From: Clarkia xantiana subsp. parviflora
Taxonomy: Eukaryota; Streptophyta; Magnoliopsida; Myrtales; Onagraceae
Assembly: GCA_036873135.1 (NCBI GenBank)
Contig: JAPTYO010000007.1
Span: 58,204,383 to 58,268,382, forward strand
Length of the DNA: 64,000 nucleotides
Direction of reading: 5' to 3'
How positions within the stretch are numbered: position 1 is the stretch's first letter; every line of letters starts with the position of its first letter. Below, piece after piece: positions 20,512 through 32,327 of this stretch. The notes beneath the pieces are model-generated. The model was not told the DNA's origin, did not search any database, and saw nothing but the letters and a program-made list of their open reading frames with translations. Both the position numbers and the translations under genes were made by a program.

Positions 20512-20713
20512 AAGCCACGTGGCAATATATAAGGTAGTGTAAACGTTGACGTGGCAACTTCACATGAAAGCACTCTCTCACCTTTCACTTTATTATTATT
20601 ATTATTATATATATAGAAGAAGAAGTCACGTGGCAATATATAAGGTAGTGTAAATGCTGACGTTGCAACTTCACATGAAAGCACTCTCTCACCTTTCACT
20701 TTATTATATATAT
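20512..20713. repeat. tandem duplication of Helitron 5' region
   Basis: The block CACGTGGCAATATATAAGG to CACCTTTCACTTTATTAT appears at about 20515-20612 and again at about 20628-20711 with few differences (CCACGT/TCACGT, AACGTTGACGTGG/AATGCTGACGTTG). Each copy ends in a TATATATATAG Helitron-type 5' end. This looks like a two-ended Helitron or an adjacent insertion. Confidence 0.6.
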
Positions 20714-21619
20714 AGATAGATATTTTATAAACTTTTTTCATTTATTTTTTATTTTTAAAGGGACCACATTTTTCTCATATTATCTTTGTTCCTCCTTTAT
20801 ATATATAATAGATATATATTTAATTGTTAGATTCAATGTAATTTAAATTGTTAATGTGTCAAAATGCCATTGGATATAAATGTTGATGTGTCAAGATGTG
20901 AGAAAATGTAAATGCTAACGTGTCATGATGCGGGAGAATGGTTCTCTTTCCTCCTCCTTTATTATATAGATAGATAGATAGATATATAGATAGATAGATT
21001 GTTAAACTACAAACATTAAACATTAACATGTATGTAAAATATTGAAATTATGTTCCGCTTTGATTGGTCATGTAATGCAGCAAATGTATTGTAATCTATT
21101 TTATTACAAATAATATGAACTTTCACAGCATTGAGAGGTTAAGGTGCTATTGCCGCCTATTTTACAATGAACTTTAACGGATGGTTTAGGGTATTGTGCC
21201 GCACCATAATATTAAGATTCATATGCGGAGCCAACATCCTCATGAACAAAATTTGAACCCTAAATCTTATCACCATCCATCAATATAAGAAAGAAATCAT
21301 TCCTTATTATGAACTTAATGATACCATTCACTTGGAACTTAATGCACGGGCATAGAACCCTAGTAGTTTTTTAATTGATAGATAGTGTAATTATTAATGA
21401 GTGAGGATTTATGGTGTAATTATTTTTTTTTACAAAATTTAATGATTAAATTTAATATGTGATGTGTCAAACTTGTATTTAATGATTGATGAAGTGTCAT
21501 ATTCTTATTGGAAGACCGGTTGATGTGGCAGAGCTAATGTGTCATTCCCGAATTTACTCTTAACGCTGATGTGGCAGTACCATAGTGAGTCACTCTCTTT
21601 CCTCTTGATTTATTATATA
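20714..21619. mobile_element. degenerate Helitron-related DNA
   Basis: Contains further CCTCCTTTAT-ATATA-type ends (about 20810 and 20950-20975), a GATA-type microsatellite at 20968-20998 and another T-rich end just before 21619. These suggest one or more decayed Helitrons, but no full pair of ends can be fixed. No gene seen. Confidence 0.35.
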
Positions 21620-22481
21620 CTAGGTGCTGATCCGCGCTACGCGCGGGACATTCAATAATATATTTTTTCAAAATGAAAATATATAATATAACGTACAACT
21701 AAAGGAAGATAATTTCACGCGTAAACAAAATAAAGTAAGAAAAGTATAAGATTTTTTTAAAATGTTTATTTTAGAATAAAAAATATCTACAACTTTTGTT
21801 AAATTAAATATATATAATTTAATGATTATAAATTTTCAAGAGTTACGGTTAAGCACCACATTCGTAAAATCTAAATTTCAAGACAGTTAAATTTTTTTTT
21901 TTTTTTGGCAATCATTTTATTTAATTTTAACGAAATAGCACTCTCGTAGTGTTATTACAATATGCATTTAAAAATTGATATAGAAAGTGATATAGGGTCC
22001 CACCAAGCACCAATACATTTGTTCATTTACTTTCTCTTTCTTACTTTCGATTGAAATTTCACAAAAAAATTCACATTTTAAAGATTTAGTTTGTTAGAAC
22101 CGAATTTAGACATCAAACTGACAAAAGTGTCGACTCCTATTCGAACGGTCCAACTAACCGATTTAGAAAAAACGAATATTGCTTACCACTTTGTCATTGC
22201 ATTTTTTAAAAAATACATTAAATTATAATTACCATAATGTTTGTTTGATTTTATATTGCAAATATATACAATTTTTTTTCTAACAATTATATAGGTTTTG
22301 TTGAGTTTTAATGTCGATGTGGAGGAAGTTGATTGGAGGAAGAGACTTATGTGGAAGCCTTATAGAGTTTCATTTATTCTTTTAGAAAAGACATGTGGCG
22401 GCAAGGAGAATGGTGAAAACGATGACATGGCAGCATGAGAATACTCTACTATCTTTCCTCCTCCCTTATATAATATATAGA
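21620..22481 (-). mobile_element. Helitron (non-autonomous)
   Basis: The + strand begins CTAGGTGCTGATCCGCGC, i.e. the minus-strand 3' end has hairpin CCGCGC-GTA-GCGCGG, a spacer and CTAG. The other end reads ...CCTCCTCCCTTATATAATATATAGA (22481). The flanking bases A and T fit Helitron insertion. About 862 bp. The terminal motif is the same as at 19730, so it belongs to the same family. Confidence 0.68.
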
Positions 22482-22944
22482 TATAGATAATGAACAGTCA
22501 AAACCCAACTGATAGGTTTAATCGATTAGACTCCAATTAATTTCTTCTTACCGGTCGCGACTTGGCGATTCGTCTGGAGTGAGAGGAGAGTGAGGCCAGG
22601 GAGTGTCTGAGCGAGGGAGTCGTGGCCCGTGGAGCAGTCGCAATCTTACCTGGATACAATCCTGAACTGCCTATAGTGCATAGCAACCTGAACTGCCAAT
22701 AAATTAGCAGTGGCAATGTTGAATAACAAACTGGATGTAGTATACTGTTTATTAATTTGACTAAAAATCAACTCAAATAGATGAAATGTTGTACAAAAGC
22801 AATAAACTCGAAGATCTTGATTTTAGAAATAAAAAACCATATTTACCTGTTCATTTTCTTTTTTACCCAAACCCTGTTAATTAATTATATTTACTCATGC
22901 ATGACCGAATCCCTTTGAAAAGTTAGGGTCTTGATTTTCCCGCA

Positions 22945-23935
22945 CAGTCACTGTTATAAGGCACAGTTCTGTCGTTTCTAATAGTCTTCCAGAACCCGAC
23001 CGGACGTCGAATCGGCGAGATTGTCGGTTCACGGTCTGACCGGTCCGACCCGGTTTGAACCGGGTTCGACCGGTTATCTACCTTTAACTCTATTTTTTTT
23101 TACTAAAATTTATATGTCCAGCCCATACTAAAATATTTTGTCCAGGAAAGCCCAACCCTGCTAAACCTCATCTATTTGCCTAGCAACACAGCCGGTTCTT
23201 CCCTTTTAACCTCTCTCTGTAGTCCTCACAAGTCACAGTCGTTCTTTTTCTTCCATCTGACCTCTCTGACTCTCTCTCTCTACTCTTCAATTCTACCACG
23301 CTCTTGCCGGAGCTGTCTCAATCATCGGCAGGATATGCCACCTCGGAGCATAACAGAGGTCCGGAAGCCATCTCCGGTGTCGAATTCGGGAAATCTCGAA
23401 GTTTCAGTGATCTCCATTCTCTGCAACTGCAAGAATCTCTCGCCCGTGAACGATTAGCAGCTTGTTGGTGAAGATTACTTGAAATTGATGAAGATTTTGA
23501 GACGGAGAAGAAAAGCTCCGACCTTAGTTGGAGGAGGTGATTTTAGTCTTTAGCAGTGTGAGGGAAATGAGGAGAAAGCAAGATTTTTATTATATTTGAA
23601 GGAAATTCTTTTCACATTGGAGCTTGGTTTGGAGGAGCTTGGAGGGAGGTGACTTTACTAAGGCGGCACCTTTTGCTTTTGTTTATGTGCGGAGCTTTAA
23701 TTTAGCTAGGGTTTTGTCTTTAGCCATTTTTGTTTTTTTTTTAATTTTTTAAATCGAACCGTTGAACCGGAGGACCGCCCGGTGCGCCGAAAACCACCTG
23801 GTTCACAGAAAACCGGACATCAAACCGGTTCGCTTCCATCATCCGGATTTGCTCGAACCGGACTGTCTGAGGCACCGGTTCTGGTTCGAATCCGGTCGGA
23901 CCTCCGGTCCTATCCGATTCTGATAACACTGCTTG
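22945..23935. mobile_element. hAT-like element with CCGG-rich subterminal regions
   Basis: Both ends are dense in CCGG/GGTTCGAACC motifs (22985-23070 and 23755-23920). The right end finishes CTGATAACACTG (23924-23935) and the left begins near a CACTGTTATAAG that is a degenerate inverted match. The interior (23170-23700) has no transposase, so it is probably non-autonomous. An 8-bp target duplication could not be confirmed. Confidence 0.45.
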
Positions 23936-23999
23936 AGTGCACTTCCAATGGGCAAAGTCATTTTGGTTGCCATTTTGAGCCACCTCACCTCCACATCAT

Positions 24000-24930
24000 C
24001 AACTGTACAAAAAAAATTAATTTAATTTGAATTGTCTTTACCTCTTACAATGGCAAAGACAATTTTTGTCTCAATTTTGATTATTATATAATATAAATAT
24101 TAGATATTATATGGATAGATTAAAAAGCTATAACAAAATATGAATATGTACAAAATGTTCATGGACAAGTTAGTGGGATGGACAATATTTGTCTTAACAT
24201 CTCACCTATGTAACTTTTTTCCCTTGGTTAAAGAAATACCATTTATAATCCCCCACTCTTCATGCAAGTTTTAACTAATGAAGAAAAATCCACACATTAA
24301 ACGAAAATTGTCAATACGGATGTAAAAGAATAGTACTTACTAAAGCAAAACCATAATGAAATAAAACAAACACATGTATGGAAACTTTCACATACCACAG
24401 AGATCATCTGGGGTTGCATGCATAAATATCAACTTCTAACATTGTAACAGTAACTTTCTGGGGTTGCATGCATAAATATCAACTTCTAACATTGAAAAAG
24501 CAAGTTTCAGAATAAACGATTGTAACATCTCAAAATCGAAGGACATGTAAGATCCTCTTTACCCAAAGTATTCAAGCAAACTGAACATGCACAAAAAAAC
24601 ATATTTTAGAATGACTGTATAGTGAGTTGACTTGAACAACCAAAGTAATCCTAATATGCGATTTTTATCGAGCAAACCCATAAATTCATAGATAGTCAAA
24701 GTCGACGCACTTCCAATATCCTCAGCCCCGAATCCGCCACCGTCATAGATCGACGAAAAACTGCATAATTTGATTGAAACACTCAAATTCGAGATAAATC
24801 TTACAATGACCAGAGAGATGGAGAATTTCCTGACTGATAGATAGTGGATGCAAGCAATCCGCCACCAACAACCGCTACCGGATATGTTCACTGGATCCAT
24901 CGCGGTAATCGCCACCGTACTACATGCAAT
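24000..24930. other. low-copy-looking DNA, no recognised gene
   Basis: Not obviously transposon. A minus-strand open frame 24559-24990 exists, but its last part enters copia sequence. The stretch 24843-24930 is GC-richer than its surroundings and on the minus strand starts ATGGATCCAGTGAACATATC (about 24902), so a small exon of an unknown gene is possible. I do not recognise a protein family. Confidence 0.3.
24407..24495. repeat. 50-bp tandem duplication
   Basis: The 39-base phrase starting TCTGGGGTTGCATGCATAAA and ending TCTAACATTG occurs at 24407 and again at 24457. Confidence 0.85.
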
Positions 24931-24934
24931 TGGG

Positions 24935-27900
24935 GACACCGGAATGGGAGGGTGCCTGTTAATGTATCGTTTTCCGAATCGCATCAACATTTCTGTCTTC
25001 CGATCTTGCGCCTGCTTCCGAATAGTTCATACGAGGTTTTCCGTGCGACCGGAAGATATGATGGGCATCGTGCTACACTCATTTGTTAGGAGTATTGTAG
25101 CGCCCGCGGGACGTTGATTCCCTATCTCAAATCAACCTGTTAAAAACATCAAATTGTATCGCGCTGTATCCTAGGTCAACTGTTAATTCTCCAGTTGCCT
25201 AGTTTCCACATAGGAATACTTCTCCAAGGCATCCGTACAAGTATTCACAACCTTCAACTAATATCCGGTTGGTGGCCACCTAGTGAATACAAGAGTCGGT
25301 GAATTACAGGTGAACTTGACCATCCCCATCGCTCATACCCTTAGTCAAACTCAACCAGTTTCCAAAGACGTGGTCACTTGGCCTTTTTCTTCAGCACTAC
25401 GCTCGTACACCGGGAAGTAAATATTGAGCGTGACCTTAGGTATGAGTTCTGAGTCCATGAGGATACTTCAGGTGCCTCTTCATAAGGCTCCCGGGATCAA
25501 TCACACGCTCGAGGGGAAGAATTTTGCGCCTATCCAAATCTCAAGTTTTCTACTTAGCACAACCGAGCTTGACCCCGTGGTCGAACATAGCACACGTAGT
25601 ATGAAGCACGTGTCGATAGCATATCTGAACGTAGTCAGGAGTGGGATATGCCAATAATGCTATCACTGATTTTCATCTAGCCCAAAATGTTGTTAATGAC
25701 GAACATAGTTCATCATGGCGATGTGCAAAACGAAGATCATGATGTGTTACTCTGAAACCAAATTATCGTTTTGCGTAACCAAGTTTATCTCCTTGGTTCT
25801 TAGCCAGTCTTGTTGCTGCAGAGGTCCCCATCTCCTACAAGACGACTGCATCCGTGTGACGTGGTAAGGCCCACATTCGATATAATTTAGGCAGAGGACT
25901 GCGTCCTCCTAAGACTTAGTTTATAGACCATAAAATCTGATGTAATCAAACATTATGACGCCGATGAATCATAAACTCGAATTGCAATTCTCTCATTTAT
26001 AAAAAATGTAACTTTCAGTTATCAAAATGTTATCACAGAAACTCGCCCACATTTAAACCCTACGCAATCCAATCAGTTTAACATTCTTTTCAAATGTCTC
26101 TTTGTGTAATGGTTTAGTTAATGGGTTCGCTACCATGTCATCAGTGGGCGAGTATTCTAAAGTGATTATATTGTCTTCTACCATAGATTTAGCATAATTA
26201 TATTTCACATCAATGTGTTTGGTCATACTATGGTACTTTGGATTCCTTACTGCCGCAATAGTTGCCTGACTGTCAGAGTACATCTTCACAGGCTTACTCC
26301 CGACATCGCCATCAAGCAGCGCAGTAAGAAGCCTTTTCAGCCAGACTGCTTCCTGTGCATTTTTGGAGAGAACAATGAATTCTGATTCCATCATAGACAG
26401 CGCGACACAGGATTGCTTCTTGCTCATCCATGAAATGACAGTATTAGAAAGGAGAAACACCTCCTGTGGTGGACTTACGATCATCTGGATCGCCACCATG
26501 GTCGGCGTCACTGAATTCGGTCAATTCTAATTTCCAGCCCTCATTGCACAGTACGTAGTCGGCAGTACCTTTCAGATATCGTATGATCCGCTTTACAGTT
26601 TTTAAATGTTGATACCCAGGGTCTGATTGGAATCTTGCTACTAGGCCCACAACGTGACAGATGTCCGGACGAGTGCAAATCATGGCGTACATGAGACTTC
26701 TGACCATGCTTAAATACTCTACACTCCTCATATGTTCACGCTCTTGCTGGTTATTCGGGCCGTCACATTTTGACAACGCGCACCCGAATACTACCGGCGT
26801 CTCCACAGTTTTGGCATCTTGTAATCTGAACATTTTCAACAGTTTGTTGATATAGGCTTCCTGAGAAAGACATAACCTCCGGATGGCACGATCTCTAGCA
26901 ATTTTGATGCCCAAGATGTACATTGCCTCTCCCATGGCTTTCATCTCAAATACAGATGCCAACCAGGACTTTGATGCATGCATGAAACTCACATCGTTCG
27001 CAGCAATGAGTATGTCATCCACGTATAAGGTTAATATGTCGTACTTAGACTCAGAGATCTTTGTATACACACATGGATCCTCGTGGAATTTCACGAAGCC
27101 GTTTCCAACAATTTCCTCGTGGAATCTGCGGTACCATTTCCGAGACGATTGTTTAAGACCGTAAATGGATCTTTGGAGTTTAAAAACTTTAAGTTCGTTA
27201 CCAGAAGTAATGAAACCCTCCGGTTAATCCATATAGATTTCTTCCTCCAGGTTTCCGTGGAGGAATGCAGTCTTAATATCCATTTGGTGCAGCTCTAGAT
27301 CCAGGCATGCGACCAGGACTAGGATTGCCCTGATTGTGGTGTAACGCACAGTCGGTGAGTATGTTTCATCAAAGTACACTCCGTGAAGCTGGGTGTATCC
27401 TTTTGCAACTAGTTGTATCGCTCGACATTTCCATCAGCAGTGAGTTTCAGTTTCAGAACCCACTTCGCCCCTATGTCCCTGCGGTTAGCAGGTAAATCAA
27501 CTAAAGACCATACTGAATTGGCTTTCATTGAGGCGATCTCTTCCTCCATTGCTTTCCTCAATTCCTTCGCTTGAGGTCCTTTCAACGCTTGTTGAACCGT
27601 TACCGGTTCGTCAACAGAAGTTAAGGTGAATATCTCACCCTTCTCGATGGGATACTTCTTGGGAGAAGTTCGATGCCTTTGACTTCGTCTAAGCTCTTTA
27701 ATCCCATCTTGAGTCTGAACGTAGCTCCCACTCAGAATAATGCTTTCTATCGGAGCATCACTCCCACTGGGAACAAGGGCAGTGCTAGAACCTTGACCTA
27801 CAACTTTTCCTGGACGACCTCTCGGTCTCGGTATTTTACCTCCGAGATTAATTCCTTGATCATTAGGACCTGGAACCAAGTTGGTTGATCCAATCTCACT

Positions 27901-28003
27901 GGGAATAATGGTTAGTTGTGGCATTATTGGATTTTTTCCAGCGGTCCGGCTACGTGATTATCAGGTTCAACTTGATTCGCAATTGCAGCAATAGTGATTT
28001 GTG
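24935..28003 (-). mobile_element. copia element H (truncated, minus strand)
   Basis: Starts abruptly inside the family's 3' non-coding block: other copies read GCTCCCACTCG-CCGGAATGGG after the LTR, but here the match begins at CGGAATGGG, so the 3' LTR is missing. RNase H and RT follow on the minus strand to about 27,990, where element E (plus strand) interrupts it. The rest of H may lie beyond the window. Confidence 0.72.
26053..27924 (-). pseudogene. copia reverse transcriptase-RNase H of element H
   Basis: Three frame segments: 27409-27924 (linker PRPRGRPGK, then RT start WSLVDLPANRRDIGAKWVLK), 26444-27094 (YVDDILIAANDVSF, YILGIKIARDRA, GSLMYAMICTRPDIC, SDADHGGDPDDRKSTTGG) and 26053-26511 (RNase H C-terminus MVANPLTKPL). 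The YVDD box is intact, but frameshifts near 26450 and 27100-27400 break the protein. In an active element this would copy the RNA into DNA. Confidence 0.83.
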
Positions 28004-28589
28004 TGATACTGCGCCATAAATGGAAGCCCGTTAATGAGTATATGTTACCTGAGACAATTGGGTAAATGTCACACTAGGGAAATTGGGCTTGACCCAAATC
28101 CCAATTGACATGAGAGACCCAAAATTAGGCCTCCCTTATACACTAGGCCGACCGAACTTAACAAGGGGGCAAAGTGGACTTTTGTCCACTTTGCTCCTCT
28201 TATAAATAAGGGGTGTTAGGGTTTTTATTAGGGTAATTCACAGTTCCTCCTAAGTGGTGATTTGAGAGAAAAAACCTCCTCCCTAAATACCTAAGTTCGG
28301 CCGAACCCACCTGTGACACCAAGGATGTGCCAATTTGCTTCGAGCAAACACACCGGAGATCCGTCCCTGCCAAGAATCGAACAGAGGCTTTGTTGTGGAG
28401 CTTATACCACGTAGGGCTTCCTAAATAATAACCTCTACGGGTTCCGTCTGGTGGATCGAGAATTCCCTCAACAAGATCTCGGGACTATGGAAAGCGATTA
28501 AGGTATGTGCGCATCTTCCGCTGCGTAATTATGATTACTAGCATGTACCATGTTTATGTTTCCGTAGTATTTAGCCCCGTAATCCTTCA
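28004..28589 (+). repeat. 5' LTR of copia element E (plus strand)
   Basis: Runs TGATACTGCGCC to CCGTAATCCTTCA, about 586 bp. It is the reverse complement of the family's minus-strand LTRs. A TATA box TATAAATA at 28201-28208 and a hairpin palindrome sit inside. It is followed by a primer site, so this is a 5' LTR. Confidence 0.8.
28169..28194 (+). promoter_or_regulatory. palindrome upstream of TATA box in E LTR
   Basis: Perfect arms GCAAAGTGGAC and GTCCACTTTGC around TTTT, seven bases before TATAAATA. The same position in related LTRs carries a palindrome with a different arm sequence. Confidence 0.75.
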
Positions 28590-28590
28590 G

Positions 28591-28602
28591 TAGTATCAGA
28601 GC
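28591..28602 (+). promoter_or_regulatory. primer binding site of element E
   Basis: TAGTATCAGAGC one base after the LTR: the initiator tRNA-Met primer site with one change from TGGTATCAGAGC. Confidence 0.8.
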
Positions 28603-29213
28603 TTGTGTTAGGAGTTCATGATTTTGATAAATTGATGTTCTTGTTTTAAAATGTTGGCCGAAATTTTAAGTAGTGAAAAATTTAAAATTCCCGATTTTTA
28701 AAATTGTTAGTGCCGAAATTTTTATGATGTTCTTAGTAAAATTTGATGTTCATGATCTTCAAGAAAAATGTGACTTTTATCAAAATCAAACATTGGACTG
28801 TAGATCTTAGTAAAAATTTGATCTTGAAATTTGACCACTTGTTTCCAATTTGTATTTTTCGGCCGAAACCCTAGGAAATTTACAAGGTAAATTTTTTTAA
28901 TTTCTTAGGCCCCAAATCTACATATTTCGGCCGAAATATATGTTAATATTGTTTACCATATTTTAATATTTATTAAATGTAACAATATATCTATAATTGG
29001 AAATATATGGATAGATTCACATTAATATATAGAAATACATATAACTATCAATATATCTAGCTAATTTATAGGGATAAAAATATTATTTATAGATTTAGTT
29101 AGTATATTTGTTTCCCTATTAAAGATATTGACAATAAATATATATATTTATGATATGGGCGAAATTTATATATATATTGTTGATTGATTTATATCTTATA
29201 AATAGAATCTTGG

Positions 29214-29246
<33 letters not shown>

Positions 29247-29561
29247 TATAGGCGAATTTAATATATATATATATGTGCAATATTGGAAATTATTTTATAT
29301 AATTAATATTTCTTGGTGGTTAAGTTAAGTTTTTAGTGAACTTTAAAACCCTACTTAGCCCAGAAGATTTATTTTGGGTTAACCCTATGGGATTAATGGG
29401 CTGGTCCAATTTGCAAAACCGGAGCGGATTAAACCAAACCGGGTTTTCTTAATCGGTTCGACCTAGTCGGGTCGGGTCGAACCGGGATAGCTAAGTGGAT
29501 CTAACTGAATCGGTTTTGACTGTTAAACCGAACCGAAATCCTATTTTATTGAACCGGTTCG
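28603..29561 (+). other. untranslated leader of copia element E, first part
   Basis: Non-coding, AT-rich, with several CCGAAA/TTTCGGCC motifs and TA microsatellite (29217-29244). It matches in reverse complement the leaders at 37300-39290 and 49110-51138. It resumes at 51762-52188 after element A. Confidence 0.7.
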
Positions 29562-30171
29562 TGATGGATTACGGGGCCGTAATACTAGGAAACACTAAAT
29601 TCAAGTACGTGCTAGTAATCACAATTACGCAGCGGAAGAATTCGCACATACCTTTAGTCGATTCATTTGCCCAAGATGTTGTGGAGGGATTTCACGATCC
29701 ACCCGTCGGAACCTCGTGCAAGTTCTTAGAGAGAAGTCCCACGAAGTATAGCTCCACAGCAAATCCTCTGATTAGTTCTTCGTCGGGGACAGATCCTCGG
29801 ATTGATTGCTCGAAAGGAATTTGGCACACCCTTGATGATGAACAAGGTCCGGCCAAATATTGTACTAAGGAGTGAGGGAAATTCACTCCAATTTACTCTT
29901 AAGGAGAGTTATGAATTGTATTGTGAAAATCCCAATACACCTCTATATATAGAAGGAATGGAGTGGACAAAAGTCCACTCCATTCTATATGGTACTAATA
30001 TTCGGCCGGTCACCTATTGTATAAGGGAGGCCCAATTTTGGGCCTCTCAAGACATTAGGGAATTGAGTCAGGCCCAATTACCCTAATGTGACATTTACCC
30101 AATTGACTTAGGTAACATATACATATATTAATGGGCTACCATTTACGGCGCCCGTACACCTTATGCCAACA
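29562..30171 (-). repeat. 3' LTR of element A
   Basis: 610 bp from TGATGGATTACGG to CTTATGCCAACA on the + strand. It is followed at 30172 by the family's 3' non-coding block (GCTCCCACTCGCCGG). Confidence 0.85.
29957..29984 (-). promoter_or_regulatory. palindrome beside TATA box in A LTR
   Basis: Perfect 12-bp arms AATGGAGTGGAC and GTCCACTCCATT around AAAA, next to the TATA-like CTATATATAG at 29943-29952. It is the counterpart of 28169-28194 with a different arm sequence. Confidence 0.75.
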
Positions 30172-31009
30172 GCTCCCACTCGCCGGAATGGGAGGGAGCC
30201 TGTTAATGTATCGTTGTCCGAATCGCATCAGCATTTCAGTCTTCCGATCTTTCCCCTGCCTCCGAATAGTTCATACGAGGTTTGCCATGCGACCGGTGGA
30301 TACGACGGGCATCGTGCTACTCATCTGTTAGGAGTGTTGTAGCGCCCGCGGAACATTAGTTCCCTGTCGTAAATCTACCTGTTAATAAAACATTAATCGT
30401 ATCGCGTTGTATCCTTGGTCAACAGTAATTCTCCAATTGCCCAGGTTTCCACATAGGAATACTTCTCCAGGGCATCCGTATAAGTATTCACAACATTCAA
30501 CTAATATCCAGTTGGTGGCCACATAGTGAATACAAGAGTCGGTGAATTACAGGTGAACTTGACCATCCCCATCCCTCATACCCTTAGTCAAACTCAATCG
30601 GTTTCCAAAGACGTGGTCACTTGGCCTTTTTCTTCGGCACTACGCTTGTACGCCGGGAAGCGACATTGTGTCTGACCTTAGGTATGAGTTCCGAGTCCAT
30701 GAGGACACTTTGGGCGCCTCTTCATAAAGTACCCGGGATCAATTACACGCTCGAGGTGAAGAAGTTTGCGCCCATCGGAGTCACAAGGATCCTAGCTAGC
30801 ACAACCGACCATGACCCCATGGTCGAACATGGCACGCGCAGTATGAAGCACGCGTCGATAGCATACCTGAACAAGTCAAGGGTGGGATATGTCAATGATC
30901 CTACCGCAGATTATTTCATCTGGCCCTAAATGTGGAAGATGACGGACGGAGTCCATCACGACGATGTAAAAAACGAGGACTAAGTCGCGTTTTACCGAGA
31001 CTAGGTGAT
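30172..31009 (-). other. 3' non-coding block of element A
   Basis: About 840 bp between RNase H and the 3' LTR, also present in copies at 24935-25980, 32328-33200, 52762-53780 and 56644-57700. On the + strand (antisense) it has a frame 30621-30929 of about 100 residues, also partly open in the other copies. Confidence 0.7.
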
Positions 31010-31014
31010 CGTTT

Positions 31015-31571
31015 TGTTGGATTACGGGTCGTAATACTACGGAATGCTAAACGTGTACATGCAAGTAAACTAATTACGCAGCGGAATAATGTACACATAC
31101 CTCAATAGCTTTCCTGCCCAAGAACGATGTGGAGGGAGTTTTGATCCTCCGGTCGGAACCCGTACAAGTTCTTTGTGAGAAGAAGTCCTACGCGGTATAA
31201 GCTCCACAGCAAATCCTCTGATGGATTCTTCAATGGGGACAGAACCTCAGACTGATTATGATGGTGCCGAAATATTCAACTAAGGGTGAGAGGGTTTCTC
31301 TCAATTTCCTCAATGGAGGGACTTATGAATTACTTGATGTGTAAAACCCCTTAGGAGACTCCCCTATATATAGGATTGGTGGAGTGAACAAAAGTCCACT
31401 CCAACCAATGTGGTATAGGGTTCGGCCGAACCTATTAAAAGAGGGAGACCCAATTTTGGGCCTCCCATGTCAATTAGGAATTGGGTCGAGCCCAAATTAA
31501 CCTAATGTGACATTTACCTAATTGTCTTAGGTAATATCCTTAATATTAACGGGCTACCATTTACGGTGCCA
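31015..31571 (-). repeat. LTR-a of the composite
   Basis: Starts TGTTGGATTACGGG and stops at ACGGTGCCA, about 18 bp short of the usual ...GCTAACA end, joined to CGTTTAACCAGG. The shared CGT at the junction suggests a micro-homology deletion. Confidence 0.75.
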
Positions 31572-31761
31572 CGTTTAACCAGGTTTACCCCCTGGTTCTT
31601 AGCCAATCTTGTTGTGGTAGAGGTCCCCCTCTCATACAAGATGACCGTGCCTGTGTGACGAGGCATGGTTCACATTCGACATAATTTTGGTGGAATAATT
31701 TTACCTCTTTCTACGACTTAGTTTATTGACCGTAAAATCCGATGTTATTTATCATTATGAC

Positions 31762-32327
31762 TGTTGGATTACGAGGACGTAATACTACGGAATGCTAAAC
31801 GTGTACTAGTAAGTAATATAATTACGCAGCGGAATAATGTACACATACCTCAATAGCTTTCCTGCCCAAGAACTTTGTGGAGGGAGTTCTGATCCTCCGT
31901 TCGGAACCCTTCTTCGTGAGAAGAAGTCTTACGCGGTATAAGCTCCACAGAAAATCCTCTGATCGATTCTTCAACGGGGACAGAACCTCGGACTGATGTG
32001 CACAAAAAATCTCAACTAAGGGTGAGAGAGTTTCTCTTAAGTTCCTCAATGGAGGGACTTATTAATTTGATTGATGTGTTAAACCCCTTAGGAGACCCCC
32101 TATATATAGCATTGGTGGAGTGGACAAAAGTCCACTCCAACCAATGTGGTACATGGTTCAGCCGAACCATGCTAATTAAGGAGAAGGCCCAATTTTGGGC
32201 CTCCCATGTCAATTAGGGATTGGGTCAGGCCCAATTAACCTAATGTGACAATTACATTATTAACTTTGGTAATTTCCTTAACATTGACGGGCTACCAATT
32301 ACGGCGCCATGTCACCACATGCTAACA
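31762..32327 (-). repeat. LTR-b of the composite (3' LTR)
   Basis: 566 bp, TGTTGGATTACG to CATGCTAACA, followed by the usual 3' non-coding start GCTCCCACTCGCTGG. It contains the palindrome at 32111-32145. Confidence 0.82.
32111..32145 (-). promoter_or_regulatory. palindrome beside TATA box in LTR-b
   Basis: Arms ATTGGTGGAGTGGAC and GTCCACTCCAACCAAT around AAAA, pairing over 15 bases with one bulge, beside CTATATATAGC. Confidence 0.7.

Larger units (their letters stand above)
19730..20713 (-). mobile_element. Helitron (non-autonomous)
   Basis: The minus-strand 3' end shows a perfect hairpin CCCGCGC-GTA-GCGCGGG (+ strand 19741-19757) followed by a short spacer and CTAG, as in Helitrons. The minus-strand 5' end is TCTATATATATAAT (ends 20713). 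Flanks are A (19729) and T (20714), the expected insertion between A and T. About 984 bp, no Rep/helicase frame. The interior includes TA microsatellites and a duplicated 5'-end segment. Confidence 0.72.

Noticed and set aside
23176..23457. 93-residue open frame rich in Ser and Phe
   Set aside because: Lies inside the hAT-like element in CT-rich DNA; no recognisable domain.
24559..24990. 143-residue minus-strand frame
   Set aside because: It spans the junction between non-repetitive DNA and copia sequence and shows no family resemblance; at most a small exon lies within it.
29495..29875. 126-residue plus-strand frame, with relatives at 51199-51465 and on the minus strand at 61574-61981
   Set aside because: Entirely explained by the LTR, antisense to the element. 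It recurs because the LTRs are recent copies; no independent evidence of coding.
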